A stretch of 64,000 nucleotides of DNA, from positions 2,080,001 through 2,144,000 of the forward strand of contig JADLSH010000388.1 in the NCBI GenBank assembly GCA_016169945.1, given 5' to 3'. The notes under the pieces were generated by a model. That model did not search any database. It was not told the origin of the DNA and saw nothing but the letters and a program-made list of their open reading frames with translations. Positions 14,581-25,010 of the stretch are shown piece after piece; position 1 is the first letter of the stretch, and each line of letters begins with the position of its first letter. The position numbers and the translations under genes were made by a program. The stretch is from Trachythela sp. YZ-2020. Its lineage: Eukaryota > Cnidaria > Anthozoa > Malacalcyonacea > Clavulariidae.

Positions 14581-15117
14581 CTGTACTCTAAAGTCCTCTT
14601 CCAGTTTTCATGAGAAACATTTATGCCTGTGCACTATAACTAGTGTACAAATAATACAGAAATTTTAATTATACAAATTATCAGCTATTTATAGGACCTG
14701 ACGTTTTTGGTAGGGTGGGAGAGGGTTTTGTAAGAGACGTCATATTGACTTCTTGTTGGCAGAAACATATATCTGACCCTTCCCATAGTTAAAAACATTA
14801 ATACCTCTGTTAATTCTCGTTGAACAAGGTGATAAACAACCAATCCAAGACATTGCGGAGCCAACTGACATTGCATCACCTGGACGGTGACAATCTGTTG
14901 TGCACATTAGAGATGCATGGTTGCAGAATGATGATAATGCTTGAATAAGTAGAACCAACCCTGAACCAACCTATGATAAGAAACACTAGGTTTGTAAAAA
15001 ATAGATGTGTTTCACTATATTAGGGGCACCCTGCTAGTATTTACAAATGATAGAAATGACCAGCAAATCTTGCCAGCATTCACTACCTGGCTTGCCTTGC
15101 AGCAATCATTGTAAGAT

Positions 15118-15729
15118 CTCAAGTCACATTGCTACTTAATTTTATTCATAATTTTTTATTGCTGTTTGTAGTTTTATATATTATGTGTATAAGATGTTCA
15201 GTAAAACAGAAATGGTATGATGGAATTAAATATATATTTAGTTATTTGATATTAGTATTTACAATAGCAAATTATAGTATTCTAATAGTCAATATATTGT
15301 CAGGTCACAAATATTGTAAATGTTATGTTTACTTACTATAGTTGCAATAGATTAGTAAGGATTATGTGATTTAAATTATTTTGAGGACACATGCAGAATA
15401 CCATCCTCAAAGTGATTTAAAATCACACCAAGTCAACAATTTAAAAGTTCTGCAATTTGTAGTAGAAGTAAGTAACTTTATTTCTCACATTTGATACAAA
15501 TATTTATAATTTTTTACAATATATATTTGACTATTAATTAATTAAGTCTATTTATAATTTACAATATGAAGTAATTCTAACTATCATTACAATATATATT
15601 TATCTACATACTATTTCGGGCACACATAACATAACAGACATAACACATACACATAATATACCATAAAATACAAACAGCAATAATAAAAAATTAATAATAA
15701 AAAAATTAAATAGCAACAATGTGAGCTTG
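15118..15729. mobile_element. AT-rich foldback element, about 610 bp
   Basis: The left arm (CAAGTCACATTGCTAC, then TTTTTTATTGCTGTTTGTAG) is mirrored at the right (ATACAAACAGCAATAATAAA, then TAGCAACAATGTGAGCTT). The centre is AT-rich with ATTAATTAATT runs. Non-coding. Confidence 0.65.
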
Positions 15730-16238
15730 GGATGCCTGTGAATAAACATGCAATACCTATCAATAACTCAATATCTATTGTCAAGCAATTACCATTTCAA
15801 ATTTCTTGTTAATTTCACACTTTCTCTGTTATAAATTGATTAAAAAATAAATAATAATGAATAAGGATGACCATTCTTGTCGATTACTAATGTGTTTGGG
15901 TTGTTTTAATAGTTTTCATTCAACTATATTTTAAAGAACTTCAAATCGCCATATTTAATTAGTTTACTATGACGACACTGATCTCTATGAAGTTTATGAT
16001 ACAAAATGCTCACATCATTGTACAGTCAATTTGTTGAATTCCAATGACTTTCAAATTGACACATTACTTCATTATTCAGGCATGTAATTGGCTAAAAATG
16101 TGCATGCTATGCCATATGCAAAAATTGACTATCTCCGTAGTCGTAATGCACTAATTAACTAAGGACCTGGGTTAATTAATTAATTAATGCATTAATTAAT
16201 TATGCATTAATTAATTAAGTAATGTCGTAATTAACTAA
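15730..16238. other. Gene-free AT-rich stretch
   Basis: Sequence of low complexity, including (TTAATTAA)-type repeats and two copies of AACTAAGGACC around 16157 and 16233. No gene seen. Confidence 0.5.
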
Positions 16239-16571
16239 GGACCACACATATGAGCTTGCTAGTTGCTTAGCCAGGCCAGTTTGTCATTTGCTTCGCATGA
16301 GGCGCGCTAGCCCGGCAAACGCTAGCAAGAAATTCCTGCGTGATTTTGGCGGGAAAGCGAAAAGTATTCTTATTTCGAAAAAACACTATTTTTAATGTCG
16401 GCAACTACTTCAGGACACTTAATTTCGTTAATTTCTTACTTGTTTTTACCTTTTAGACGGTTTTTAGGCCGAATAAAGCATGCACTGCAAGCCGATTTGC
16501 CGGGCTGGCCCACTAAGTGCATTCATATGAGCCTGGGAAGGCGGCCCAGCCCGGCTCATATGAAAAGGCCC
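16239..16571. mobile_element. PIF/Harbinger-like MITE, about 330 bp
   Basis: Ends GGACCACACATATGAGC and GGCTCATATGAAAAGGCCC are inverted repeats flanked by TAA on both sides (16236-16238 and 16572-16574). The interior is GC-rich (GGCGCGCTAGCCCGGC, GCCGGGCTGGCCC). The 3-bp TAA duplication fits PIF/Harbinger; the family is inferred. Confidence 0.65.
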
Positions 16572-17199
16572 TAAATCAGTAAGTACCTACCTATTAAAAT
16601 ATGAACATGTTTTGTGATTGGGTTTTAACATTTTAGCATACACTCTGGGAGGGGAGGTTGTTGAAATAGAATTATCTCTGTTTGGTTGTGAAAATTATAG
16701 ATATAAAATTATAGATGACTCCTTAACATGGTGAACAGTGGGATGTTAATTAAAGACAATGTCATATTTCAATACTGAATCACAACTGTATAATTGTTAT
16801 GCTATCAGTTATGCTCATTGAAACAATTTCAAGTCCAAGAAATCAACTTCCTAAAATTATTAAATACACTGTTGTTTGTATTATTGTATGTGGAATATTC
16901 GAAAGAAAATTTATATACATTTTCAGATCTAGCCAGGAGCAGTCGCCAGAGGGCTTAAGGTTGCATTTTTGGCAACTGCTCCAGTGCTCCTGGCTAGCTC
17001 TAAAAATGTATCCACAAACAGCATCAACTATTCCCATCCAACGAAGATGCTGCGAAAAACTTAGTATTTACCCTTTTAATACATTTACAGCAATTTCAAG
17101 TAATCTGATCACATATTACCTATGCTTGCTTAATAGTGTAATCGTGAATATTTACATATGTAATGTGTTTGTATGTACAAAAGGTAACGTCTTACAGTC
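16572..17199. other. 3' flank of the minus-strand zinc-finger gene
   Basis: AT-rich. It contains a roughly 90-bp hairpin element at 16918-17008 (CTAGCCAGGAGCAG mirrored by CTGCTCC...CTCCTGGCTAG). No clear polyadenylation signal in a position I can defend. Confidence 0.45.
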
Positions 17200-18300
17200 C
17201 TAGTGGTCTTCATCTTCAACTTTAACATTGTGGGTAACCAAATGATCTTCAAGTTCTCTCAGAATACTAAACGCAAGACCACAGAGTGAACACACAAATC
17301 CAATGTCAGATAGCTCGGTAGAATGTTTTCGTTTATGCGTTTTTAATACATGTGATTGGGAAAACCTCTTGTTGCAAACATCACACTCGTAAGGTCTTTC
17401 TCCAGTGTGTGTTCTTTTGTGACTTGTGAGATGGCCAATCTGAACAAAACACTTTTTGCAAACATCACATTCATATGGTTTTTCCCCAGTGTGTGTTCTT
17501 TTATGCATCTTTAGACTCTGGGATTTTGGAAATCTCTTGTTGCAAACATCACATTCCTTAATCCTATTTACAGTGTGCAGTTTTTTATGTCTCTTAAGAA
17601 AACCTCGGCCAGAAAACCCTTTTTTACAAACATCACATTCGTAAGGTTTTTCTCCAGCGTGTGTTCTTTTATGTACTACGACGTCATCTGGATCAGTAAA
17701 TCTTTTGTGACAAATATCACATGCATAAGGTTTGCTTCTAAATGAAATATGTTTTGTCTTTTTGTGACTCCTTAGACTTTCAGATGCTCCAAAACGCTTG
17801 TCACAAATATCACATTGATAAAGTTTTTCTGCAGCGTGCATTCGTTTTTTATGTGTTACTACATAGCTTGCATGAGAAAACTTCATTTTACAAATATCAC
17901 ATTCGTGGTTTTCCGTAGAATGCTTTCTTTTATGTCTGTTAAAGTCGCTAGACTGAGCAAATCGTTTGCCACAAAGATCACATCCATAAGGTTTTTCACC
18001 AGTGTGCATTCTCTTATGTACTGCAACATAACCTGAACAAGCAAATCTTTTGTTACAAATATCACATTCATAACGTTTTTCTCCAGTGTGCGATCTCCTA
18101 TTATGTGCTTTTTTATGTCTTGTCCTATTGCTTGCCATTGAAAATCGCTTGTGACAAACATCGCATTCGTAAGGCTTTTCTCCAGTATGTGTCCTTTTGT
18201 GGTTAACAAGATAATTTGACGTGGAAAACGTTTTCTTGCAAACATCACATTCATGAGATTTATGGTCAACAGAACTTGTTCTTTCACATAAGCTTTCCAT
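17200..18300 (-). CDS. C2H2 zinc-finger protein, 12 fingers
   Basis: A 366-residue protein made almost wholly of C2H2 fingers. Twelve units fit C-x2-C-x12-H-x3/4-H, starting at HECDVCKKTF near residue 16 and joined by classic TGEKPY-type linkers (some diverged, e.g. TVNRIK, STE). The last finger, FVCSLCGLAF...HLVTH, is separated by SDIG and is shared with the plus-strand gene at 22.6 kb, marking the two as paralogs. No KRAB, BTB, ZAD or SCAN domain is visible. A predicted nuclear DNA-binding protein; target unknown. The start ATG at 18300 lies about 20 nt inside a splice-acceptor-like TTTTCTGTAACAG, so a 5'-UTR intron is likely. The coding part is a single exon. Confidence 0.92.
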   Translation of the reverse strand: MESLCERTSSVDHKSHECDVCKKTFSTSNYLVNHKRTHTGEKPYECDVCHKRFSMASNRTRHKKAHNRRSHTGEKRYECDICNKRFACSGYVAVHKRMHTGEKPYGCDLCGKRFAQSSDFNRHKRKHSTENHECDICKMKFSHASYVVTHKKRMHAAEKLYQCDICDKRFGASESLRSHKKTKHISFRSKPYACDICHKRFTDPDDVVVHKRTHAGEKPYECDVCKKGFSGRGFLKRHKKLHTVNRIKECDVCNKRFPKSQSLKMHKRTHTGEKPYECDVCKKCFVQIGHLTSHKRTHTGERPYECDVCNKRFSQSHVLKTHKRKHSTELSDIGFVCSLCGLAFSILRELEDHLVTHNVKVEDEDH

Positions 18301-18489
18301 TGTCGATGGGATTTCACTGTTACAGAAAAATATTTAAATTAATGGCCGTTCAATCATATCTTAATTTAACTACATTCAATACATGGCTCTAACAACTGCC
18401 AACATTACCAAACAGACCCAACAATGCTGTAGCCAACACTGCATGATGACCATTCATGCTTTCATTGCTGCTCTGGTTCACATTTACCT
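18301..18489 (-). promoter_or_regulatory. 5' leader region of the zinc-finger gene
   Basis: A minus-strand acceptor TTTTTCTGTAACAG sits just upstream of the ATG, implying an untranslated first exon somewhere upstream. No TATA box or other promoter motif could be assigned. Confidence 0.3.
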
Positions 18490-19400
18490 GTTGGCTGTAG
18501 CTCAGTCGAATTGCATTCACAACCCAACGTTTCCACACTCTGGTCTAGTGTCTTCATCAGGGGTGATCAGAAGTCACATCTAAGCTCCTTATATACTCAA
18601 GGGATGATTCTATACCATGCAGTGACAGAGTGAGTGTCAGATAGAGTATCTGGGTCAGTCTACGTGCCAGTTTGGCTAACAATTATGCCATTAACTGGCA
18701 GCACTCTACCACTGAAGAGTAAAATCATCTGGCGTTTAAGGCAGTATAAAATACTAAAGTAGGGTGCATCTGGGCACATTTCATGCTAATGGATTAACAA
18801 GCGACACTGGTCGATAGATAGTTTTGCCATTAACTGGCAGTACAATACCACTGACAAGTAAAATTGTCTGGCATTAGACAGAGTAAAATACTAAAAAGTA
18901 GGGCCAGCTAATGGGTTAAATAAAATGAGTACCAAGCCCAGTTGAATTGCATTCACAACCCAAACTTATGTCATTCTGGTCTTGTATCTTCATCAGGGAT
19001 GATCTGAAGTCACATCTTAGCTGCTTATATACTCGAGGGATGATTCTATACCATGCAGTGACTGTGAGAAAGAGTATCTGGGTCAGTCTACATGTCACTT
19101 TGGCCCACAAAGGGGCCCACAGGGTAATAATCGCATGGGATAACTCTAAAGTCATCACCACTAATCATCGCTACGGCCAAAGACATTGCCTAGTGGTGTG
19201 GCATATAAACATTGTCATGCTTTGAATAGAGATGACGGTGGCTATTTGCCACAAGAGTATCTTCACCTTGTTGACTGATGAGGTCATCCTTCAAGTATAT
19301 AAGGAGCTAAAATGCACCTTCAAATCATCACTGATGAAGACACTAGACTGGAGTGTCAAAAATGTTGGGTTGTGAATGCAATTCTACCAGGCTTTGCATT
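18490..19400. repeat. Three related repeat copies, probably Penelope-like terminal repeats
   Basis: A segment of about 170 bp (minus strand) containing CCCTGATGAAGACACTAG and GGGTTGTGAATGCAATTC occurs at about 18505-18680 and again at about 18938-19100. A third, inverted partial copy lies at about 19290-19395 on the plus strand. The copies also share the stretch around ATTCTATACCATGCAGTGAC. The repeated hammerhead-like core suggests the terminal repeats of Penelope-like elements (family inferred). A (TAA/AAT)n tail follows near 19490-19510. Confidence 0.55.
18515..18572 (-). ncRNA. Candidate hammerhead ribozyme (type I, minimal stem III)
   Basis: On the minus strand the core CUGAUGA (18560-18554) is followed by a hairpin (GACAC...GUGUG) and GAAAC (18533-18529), then GUU (18528-18526). 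This fits C3-A9, stem II, G12-A14, a two-base-pair stem III (AC/GU) and cleavage after U17. The flanks ACCC (before CUGAUGA) and GGGU (after GUU) can pair as stem I. An extra A after A9 and a G-G apposition weaken stem II. The two neighbouring copies have lost GAAAC and look inactive. Confidence 0.4.
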
Positions 19401-19590
19401 CGTTTTCTTAAACCAGAGTGTCGAGGAAAACATGGGATATTATTATTTATCAGTTTTTACTGTTATGTGTTTACCCTCTGAAAATAAAGTTGATAATAAT
19501 AACAATAATAAAAACCTGGCTGCCATGAATGAACAAACTGTAAGATGATGTTGGCCCAATACATTGGACTGGTTTGAACAGACCTTAAGT

Positions 19591-19802
19591 TACTCTCGAT
19601 TTCAGCTTGCTTTTGAAAACTGACTTCGAATGTTTGTTTGGAACTTGATGGTTGTGTATTATGCGATTTGATTGGCTAGCTTATTTCATTAGCCAATCAC
19701 AACGTTTGAATTTGTAAACAAACTTAATTTGTATTGAACATCGGAAACCAACCAAACAAATTTTCGAAGTCAGTTTTCAAAAGCAAGCTGAAATCGAGAG
19801 TA
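19591..19802. mobile_element. MITE, about 212 bp
   Basis: Perfect-looking terminal inverted repeats: TACTCTCGATTTCAGCTTGC at the left and its complement at the right, extending through TTTTGAAAACTGACTTCGAA. Non-coding. Confidence 0.8.
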
Positions 19803-19859
19803 TCTGGGAATTAAGATTCGTTTCTGGTATACTAATTGTATGCAAAAGGTGGGTCTTAA

Positions 19860-19998
19860 GGCTCTTTTCTACTCGTCGCAAAAACCAACTTGCAAGCTTG
19901 CTGCAAGTACTTTCATCCAATCACAATGGTCAACAGTTTATTTTAATTACATGCAAGAACTCACGGCGAGTTCGTTTTGCGATGAGTGGAAAAGAGCC
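19860..19998. mobile_element. MITE flanked by TTAA, about 139 bp
   Basis: Ends GGCTCTTTTCTACTCGTCGC and CGATGAGTGGAAAAGAGCC are inverted repeats with TTAA on each side. A second copy in opposite interior orientation lies at 21596-21733. The TTAA flank could mean a piggyBac-type site or an overlapping TTA/TAA Harbinger site. Confidence 0.75.
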
Positions 19999-20002
19999 TT
20001 AA

Positions 20003-20843
20003 GGGACTAAAACATGATTAGTTGCCAATGAGCTGTGTGCACAGTTGCTTCAAGTCTTATTAATACAATCTGGATTTCTCCCACCCAGAATTTACACTGT
20101 CATGTGACAAAACTCTAAAATATTTTACATGCAATCTATGAAGCTGGCTGTTTAAATTGTTTTTTATGTCACCATAACAAGCCTTTTTGGGCACTTGAAA
20201 AAGTGGATGAAAATGGCCAAAAAGTAAAGGAATTGCCTTTGGGCAGGTCACACCAAAAATGTGGTTGCCCAAAGCTATTTCTGGCTTGGTCACCTCAATT
20301 AAGTGAAAAATGAACCACAACAATGTATGCATGGCGACCTTCAAGTTGCAGCCATGTTTTATCACAAGTTGCATGATTAATTGAATGTACCCCTCGCGAA
20401 TAAGACAAATAGCATATGGGGAAATTGGTCTTATTGCCCATCAATTAAACCCTTTGATATCAATTTTTTGTTCAATTTCAATATATTTGACAAATCAACT
20501 TTTCACATGGCTTTATTAAATGCATAGATGAAATGACAAGACTTTTAGCTGCCCCGGGACGTTGGGAAGGCGATTTTGCAAGCCCTGAACGAGATGCCGA
20601 GAAAAAATAACTTGATATTTACCCAGATTATGAGCAAGTCTACACAGGCTTAGACAAATGGCATCTGGTCGCTTTCATAATTTAAGTGTTCTATTACCAA
20701 AACCGTTGGATGCTTCCTCTCGCACAAAAATGTGTCATCAACATCCGATTGTTCCTCGGGTAATTGTGTTGATATTAGCTAATAATAGTTTGACATTTTA
20801 ACAGTAAAAGACATCGGAATGTAGTCACATTCCTGAATGTTTT
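20003..20843. other. Gene-free stretch
   Basis: AT-rich sequence with no supportable gene. The short open frame on the minus strand near 20060-20374 shows no domain and has no splice-site support. Confidence 0.45.
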
Positions 20844-21162
20844 ACATACATACATACATTATTCAGCTCACTCCCAGTTGGGGCTTTTCAGTGACCAATT
20901 ACATCAAGTATCTAGCTTACCTATATTATGTACTTAACCTACATTATTTATCTTTACAATTGTGATATTACTTTCCTAATCTGTCTATCCTAACCCACCC
21001 AGTCAACTTTCCCTGTGGGAGTGCCCGGAGAAAACCCACGACTTTCGGCAGAGCGTTGACTTACTCTTTTCACATGAGTGTGATGAGTGTCCTCAACGAG
21101 AATCGAACTCAAGACTCAGAGGTGAAAGGCGCTTGCTCTGACGACTGCGCCACCGAAGCCCC
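20844..21162 (-). mobile_element. tRNA-derived SINE
   Basis: Read on the minus strand, the head GGTGGCGCAGTCGTCAGAGC is an A box and GAGTTCGATTCTC a B box, as expected for a tRNA-derived RNA polymerase III promoter. The body holds GAGAAAACCCACGACTTTC-type sequence (complement orientation) similar to widespread conserved SINE cores, possibly Nin-DC type. It ends in a (TATG)n tail at 20844-20860. A second copy is at 44500-44847. Confidence 0.8.
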
Positions 21163-21366
21163 ATGAAAACATGACACTTTTTTTCACATGAGAGGAAGCA
21201 TCCACCGTTTTGGTAATATATGGTGCTCCACACGATGGTCAACTTTAATTAAATGTATTGGTACTTTATATGGGAGCAAATAAATAATGCTATTAAATCT
21301 TTCAATTACATGTATTTGCCGTCACACACAAGGTCAATTACGTCAATGGACGATTCCAATTTTAAT

Positions 21367-21783
21367 CCACACCCCCCTGTTGAGGAACCCTTTTCTTTTG
21401 CACCTCTCCCCATGAAATTTCTGAAGAACTGAAGCCCCCTCCCTTGGAAATTCCTATGTGTGGTTAACCCCCACCCCTGCACCCCATGGAAATTCTGATA
21501 AAATTCATGTCAGACCCCCTGGAATTGCATGTTATCCCTTCTGGGAATACGAAAATATGCCATCCCCCATGGAAATTAAACCGCCTCCCCCTTAAGGCTC
21601 TTTTCCACTCATCGCAAAACCAATCACAAACTCGCTGCGAGTTCTTGCATGTAATTAAAATAAACTGTCGAGCATTGTGATTGGATGAAAGTACTCGCAG
21701 CAAGCTTGTTTTTGCGACGAGTGGAAAAGAGCCTTTAATAGAATTCCAAGGTTCCTCACTTCCTCAACCGGGGGGGGGTATGG
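21367..21783. mobile_element. C-rich TIR element containing a nested MITE
   Basis: The ends CCACACCCCCCTGTTGAGGAA and CCTCAACCGGGGGGGGTATGG are inverted repeats. The body repeats CCCCCATGGAAATT-type motifs. The TTAA-flanked MITE at 21596-21733 is inserted inside it. Confidence 0.6.
21596..21733. mobile_element. MITE, second copy of the 19860 family
   Basis: Ends GGCTCTTTTCCACTCATCGC and GACGAGTGGAAAAGAGCC. TTAA lies on the left and TTTAA on the right. The interior is the reverse complement of the 19860-19998 copy. Confidence 0.75.
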
Positions 21784-22598
21784 TTTAAAATTGGAAAAGC
21801 CCAGTACATACAGTATTTGTGAATTGTGAACAATTAGTGAACTGCGAACATGTGCTGCACTGGCAAATAAATTGGTTTATACCGAAATCTACCGGTAGCA
21901 TATTTAATCAAAGTTTACTACACTCACCTGTAACAGAATAGATATATATATGAATGAAACAATTGCTTTTCTTCACTTTTTTCTTCACTTTGGCAGTTTG
22001 GGGTTTGTCTACAGACTTTGTCAAAGCTTTGTCGATTGCAGAATCTTCCACTTTTAATACCAGTGCTTTTCAAATCGGTGTTTCCTTCGAGGTTGCGCCA
22101 AAATAATAATAGTCATGTATGAAAATGCACGAGGCTTTAGCCATAGTTTTAGCGGCCACAGAAAGACGTGAATGTAGAAATTATCGAATGAAAAATTATG
22201 GCGAAAATGCTACTGAACAAAAATTGAAAATTTTATCAATAAAGTTTACAAAAAAGTTTTGAAAGAAAATGAAAATTGAAAACCAATGCCAGACCCGCGA
22301 AGCCTTTGAGACAAACTCCTTGAATTTGTAAGGCGGATGGCATAAGCACGTGACACGTCTGCAATTATCGATTTTAAACCCAGTTTGTAGGCTGCAATTT
22401 TAGCAAGCTAGAAAAACATATTTCTGTATAAACAGCTACAAAAGAAGCTTCCCAAAAGGCAAAAAAGAAGTATAAACGTTTTGTATCCGTGTTAAAGAAA
22501 GAATCCGTAACATATTTGCTTTGAAAATCGTTTTTATATTTATTCATATCTGGTGAGTCTCTGTGTTACACTGTGCGATTTTTAGTTTATACTCAATT
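21784..22598 (+). promoter_or_regulatory. Upstream region and probable 5'-UTR intron of the 22.6-kb zinc-finger gene
   Basis: An acceptor-like TGCGATTTTTAG ends at about 22584, 15 nt before the ATG, suggesting an untranslated upstream exon as in the minus-strand paralog. No TATA box could be assigned. The rest is AT-rich with no other gene. Confidence 0.35.
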
Positions 22599-24659
22599 AT
22601 GGAAAATTTATCAGTAGCAAATAATATACAGGTACACAGCACTGACAAACCTTGCGAATGTGATGTTTGCAACGAAAGATTTGCAGATTCTGAGAGTTTG
22701 GTTAAACACAAAAGAACACACAAAACGAAGCGATATGGATGTGATGATTGTAGCATGAGATTTCAAAGGAAAGACCATCTCATTAGGCATAAAAGAACAC
22801 ACACGGGAGAAAAACCTTTTAAATGTGATGTTTGCAACAAGGGGTTCTCCCAATCAGGGGTCTTAAAAAGACATAAAAGAACGCACACTGGAGAAAAGCC
22901 ATATGAATGTGATCTTTGTGACAACAGATACACAAGTTCTAGAAGTTTGGTGAGGCATAGAAGATCACATACCGGAGAAAAGCCTTTTGAATGTGATATT
23001 TGTAAGAATACGTTTACAACTCTAACCAGTTTGACTCTACACAAAAGTCGAGTACATGATGGCCACAAGCCATACCAATGTGACATTTGCAAGAAAAAGA
23101 TATCGTATGCGGGCGACTTAGCAAAACATAAAAAAATTCATACGAAGGTTTATCTATGCAGTGTTTGCCAGACAAGTTTTACTGATAAAGAAAGCTTTAG
23201 ACAACACAAAAGAACACATAAAACATACAAAATTTATGATTGCGACGTTTGTGAGAAAAGTTTTAGAAAATCCAGTACTTTGGAGTTGCATAAAAGAACG
23301 CACAGTGGAGAAACGCATCATGATTGTGATGCTTGCAAGAAGACATTTAGTAAACTTATTAGTTTGGTATTGCATAAAAGAACACACACTGACGGCCAGC
23401 CTTATGAATGTAATGTTTGTAGTAGACGATTCAAATTTTCTAACAATTTAAGAACACATAAAAAGACACATACTATAGACAAATCTTCGAACGAGTGTGA
23501 TGATTGCAACATGACATTTGATAAACCTAGCAATTTGGTAGAACATGAAAGAACACACAAACCTTATGAATGCGATGTCTGCAAGAAGAGATTTAAACTT
23601 TCTAGCAGTTTAAAGACACATAATAGAACGCATTCTGGAGACAAACCTTATGAATGCGATGTTTGCAAGAAGAGGCTCTCCCATTCTGGTAGCTTAGTTG
23701 TTCATAAACGATTGCATACAGGAGAAAAACCATATGAATGTGATGTTTGCAATATGAAATTTAGAGGTTCGAAAAATCTACATAGACATAAACGAACGCA
23801 TACTGGAGAAAAGCCTTACGAGTGTGACGTTTGCAAGAGAAGATTTTGCCAGTCGAATGAATTGAAACGACATATGAGAACGCACACCGGAGAAAAACCT
23901 TACAAATGCGATGTTTGCGAAAGGCGGTTTGCAGAGTCGGGACAATTAACAAAACATAAACGAATACATACCGGAGAAAAACCTTACGAGTGTGACATTT
24001 GCAAAAAACGATTTTCTAACACTAGCGGCATGATGGTGCATAAAAGAGCACATGCTGGTGTAAAGCCTCATGAATGTGATATTTGCAAGAAGAGATTTTC
24101 TTTACCAATTCGTTTAGTAGAACATAGAAGAACCCATACTGGAGAAAAACCTTATGAATGTGACATTTGCAAAAGGAAGTTTGCACGATCGACTGAAGTA
24201 AGAAATCATAAAAAAACTCATGCCCCAGACAAACCTTATGAGTGCAATCTTTGTAAGAGGAGATTTTTCAAACAAATTACCTTGGAAAGACATAAAAAGC
24301 GACACAATGCGAGACCTCAAACTTACAAATGCAATGTTTGCAAGAAGAAATTTGCTTATGAAGGAAATCTAATTCAGCACAAAATGACGCACCTTCAAGA
24401 TGTTCCAATTTTGTGTAAAACATGTGGGGAAGAAATCTGTAAATCACAAGACATACGAAAAGCTAAGACATTAAAGTTGATCCCGCTGAAGGCAAAGACG
24501 CATGGTCCTGATGCATCGTATCAGTGTAATACATGCCAAGATATAGAGTCAGCCGAGCCATCTGATATCGGATTTGTCTGTTCGTCCTGTGGCCTTGGGT
24601 TTGAAATTCTGAGTGAACTTGAGAAACATATAGTTACACACAATGAAAAGACGAACTAG
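22599..24659 (+). CDS. C2H2 zinc-finger protein, about 22 fingers
   Basis: A 686-residue protein from ATG at 22599 (MENLSVANN). An in-frame GTG further upstream precedes the acceptor and was not used. Twenty-one consecutive canonical fingers run from CECDVCNERF (residue about 22) to YKCNVCKKKF, mostly joined by TGEKPYECDVC-type linkers. Two degenerate fingers follow (ILCKTCGEEI, YQCNTCQDIE), which lack the paired histidines, then a final canonical finger FVCSSCGLGF...HIVTH after SDIG. That final unit is nearly identical to the end of the 17.2-kb gene, so the pair arose by duplication and has since changed finger number. No effector domain is visible. Likely a nuclear DNA-binding regulator with unknown targets. 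An AATAAA occurs about 280 bp past the stop. Confidence 0.93.
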   Translation: MENLSVANNIQVHSTDKPCECDVCNERFADSESLVKHKRTHKTKRYGCDDCSMRFQRKDHLIRHKRTHTGEKPFKCDVCNKGFSQSGVLKRHKRTHTGEKPYECDLCDNRYTSSRSLVRHRRSHTGEKPFECDICKNTFTTLTSLTLHKSRVHDGHKPYQCDICKKKISYAGDLAKHKKIHTKVYLCSVCQTSFTDKESFRQHKRTHKTYKIYDCDVCEKSFRKSSTLELHKRTHSGETHHDCDACKKTFSKLISLVLHKRTHTDGQPYECNVCSRRFKFSNNLRTHKKTHTIDKSSNECDDCNMTFDKPSNLVEHERTHKPYECDVCKKRFKLSSSLKTHNRTHSGDKPYECDVCKKRLSHSGSLVVHKRLHTGEKPYECDVCNMKFRGSKNLHRHKRTHTGEKPYECDVCKRRFCQSNELKRHMRTHTGEKPYKCDVCERRFAESGQLTKHKRIHTGEKPYECDICKKRFSNTSGMMVHKRAHAGVKPHECDICKKRFSLPIRLVEHRRTHTGEKPYECDICKRKFARSTEVRNHKKTHAPDKPYECNLCKRRFFKQITLERHKKRHNARPQTYKCNVCKKKFAYEGNLIQHKMTHLQDVPILCKTCGEEICKSQDIRKAKTLKLIPLKAKTHGPDASYQCNTCQDIESAEPSDIGFVCSSCGLGFEILSELEKHIVTHNEKTN

Positions 24660-25010
24660 ATTGTTTCAATTTTTCTAGGGTGACTTACTTCTCACTAGTA
24701 TAGACCCTTTACCTTCTTTTTTTCTGGCAGGCAAAAGTTTTTTAAAGCCCCAAGAAAGTGATATGAACTTATGATATGAACTTATGATATGCATTGTTGA
24801 ATCACAACAGAGATCATAATGACATAATCTTTTGTATAATCGGAATTTCCTTGCCAGAAAAATGAAAACAAAGCAAGGTGTCTATAATTCCTTCATATAA
24901 TATGCTTTGCAAATTTGGCTTGTACACTTCAAGTTAAATAAATTATGTTTTGGGCGTTATGTAGAATATGGTTCATTAGATATGATTCTATAAGCATACA
25001 TTTATATAAT
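24660..25010 (+). terminator. 3' flank with candidate polyadenylation signal
   Basis: A TTAAATAAATTATG stretch near 24935 holds the first plausible AATAAA downstream of the zinc-finger stop codon. A small triplication of TGATATGAACTTA lies near 24761-24790. Confidence 0.4.

Larger units (their letters stand above)
12078..14970 (-). pseudogene. Decayed multi-exon coiled-coil gene, possibly CCDC157-like
   Basis: At least four or five exon-like blocks occur in order on the minus strand. 14970-14805 has acceptor CATAG and a donor GTATTA, with peptide VLLIQALSSFCNHASL and AMSVGSAM. 14116 to about 13965 has acceptor TTCTTGCAG and peptide EMKQEINKLQDLVKK. A block over 13900-13310 contains AFMPCEAC, RWAAKQN and LLQEKLNRSCERQKALDERV. 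About 12680-12496 has donor GTGAGT and peptide MNEDLTKTKQILNDM. 12254-12078 (acceptor CTCCAAG, donor GTATGA, 59 codons) contains VLREKVMDIEGERDELRDIL. Heptad-type coiled coil is clear. Four in-frame stops, all TGA, and a frameshift in an A-run near 13530 break the reading. The CEAC, RWAA and MSVG motifs recall CCDC157, but that identification is from memory and weak. Confidence 0.6.
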
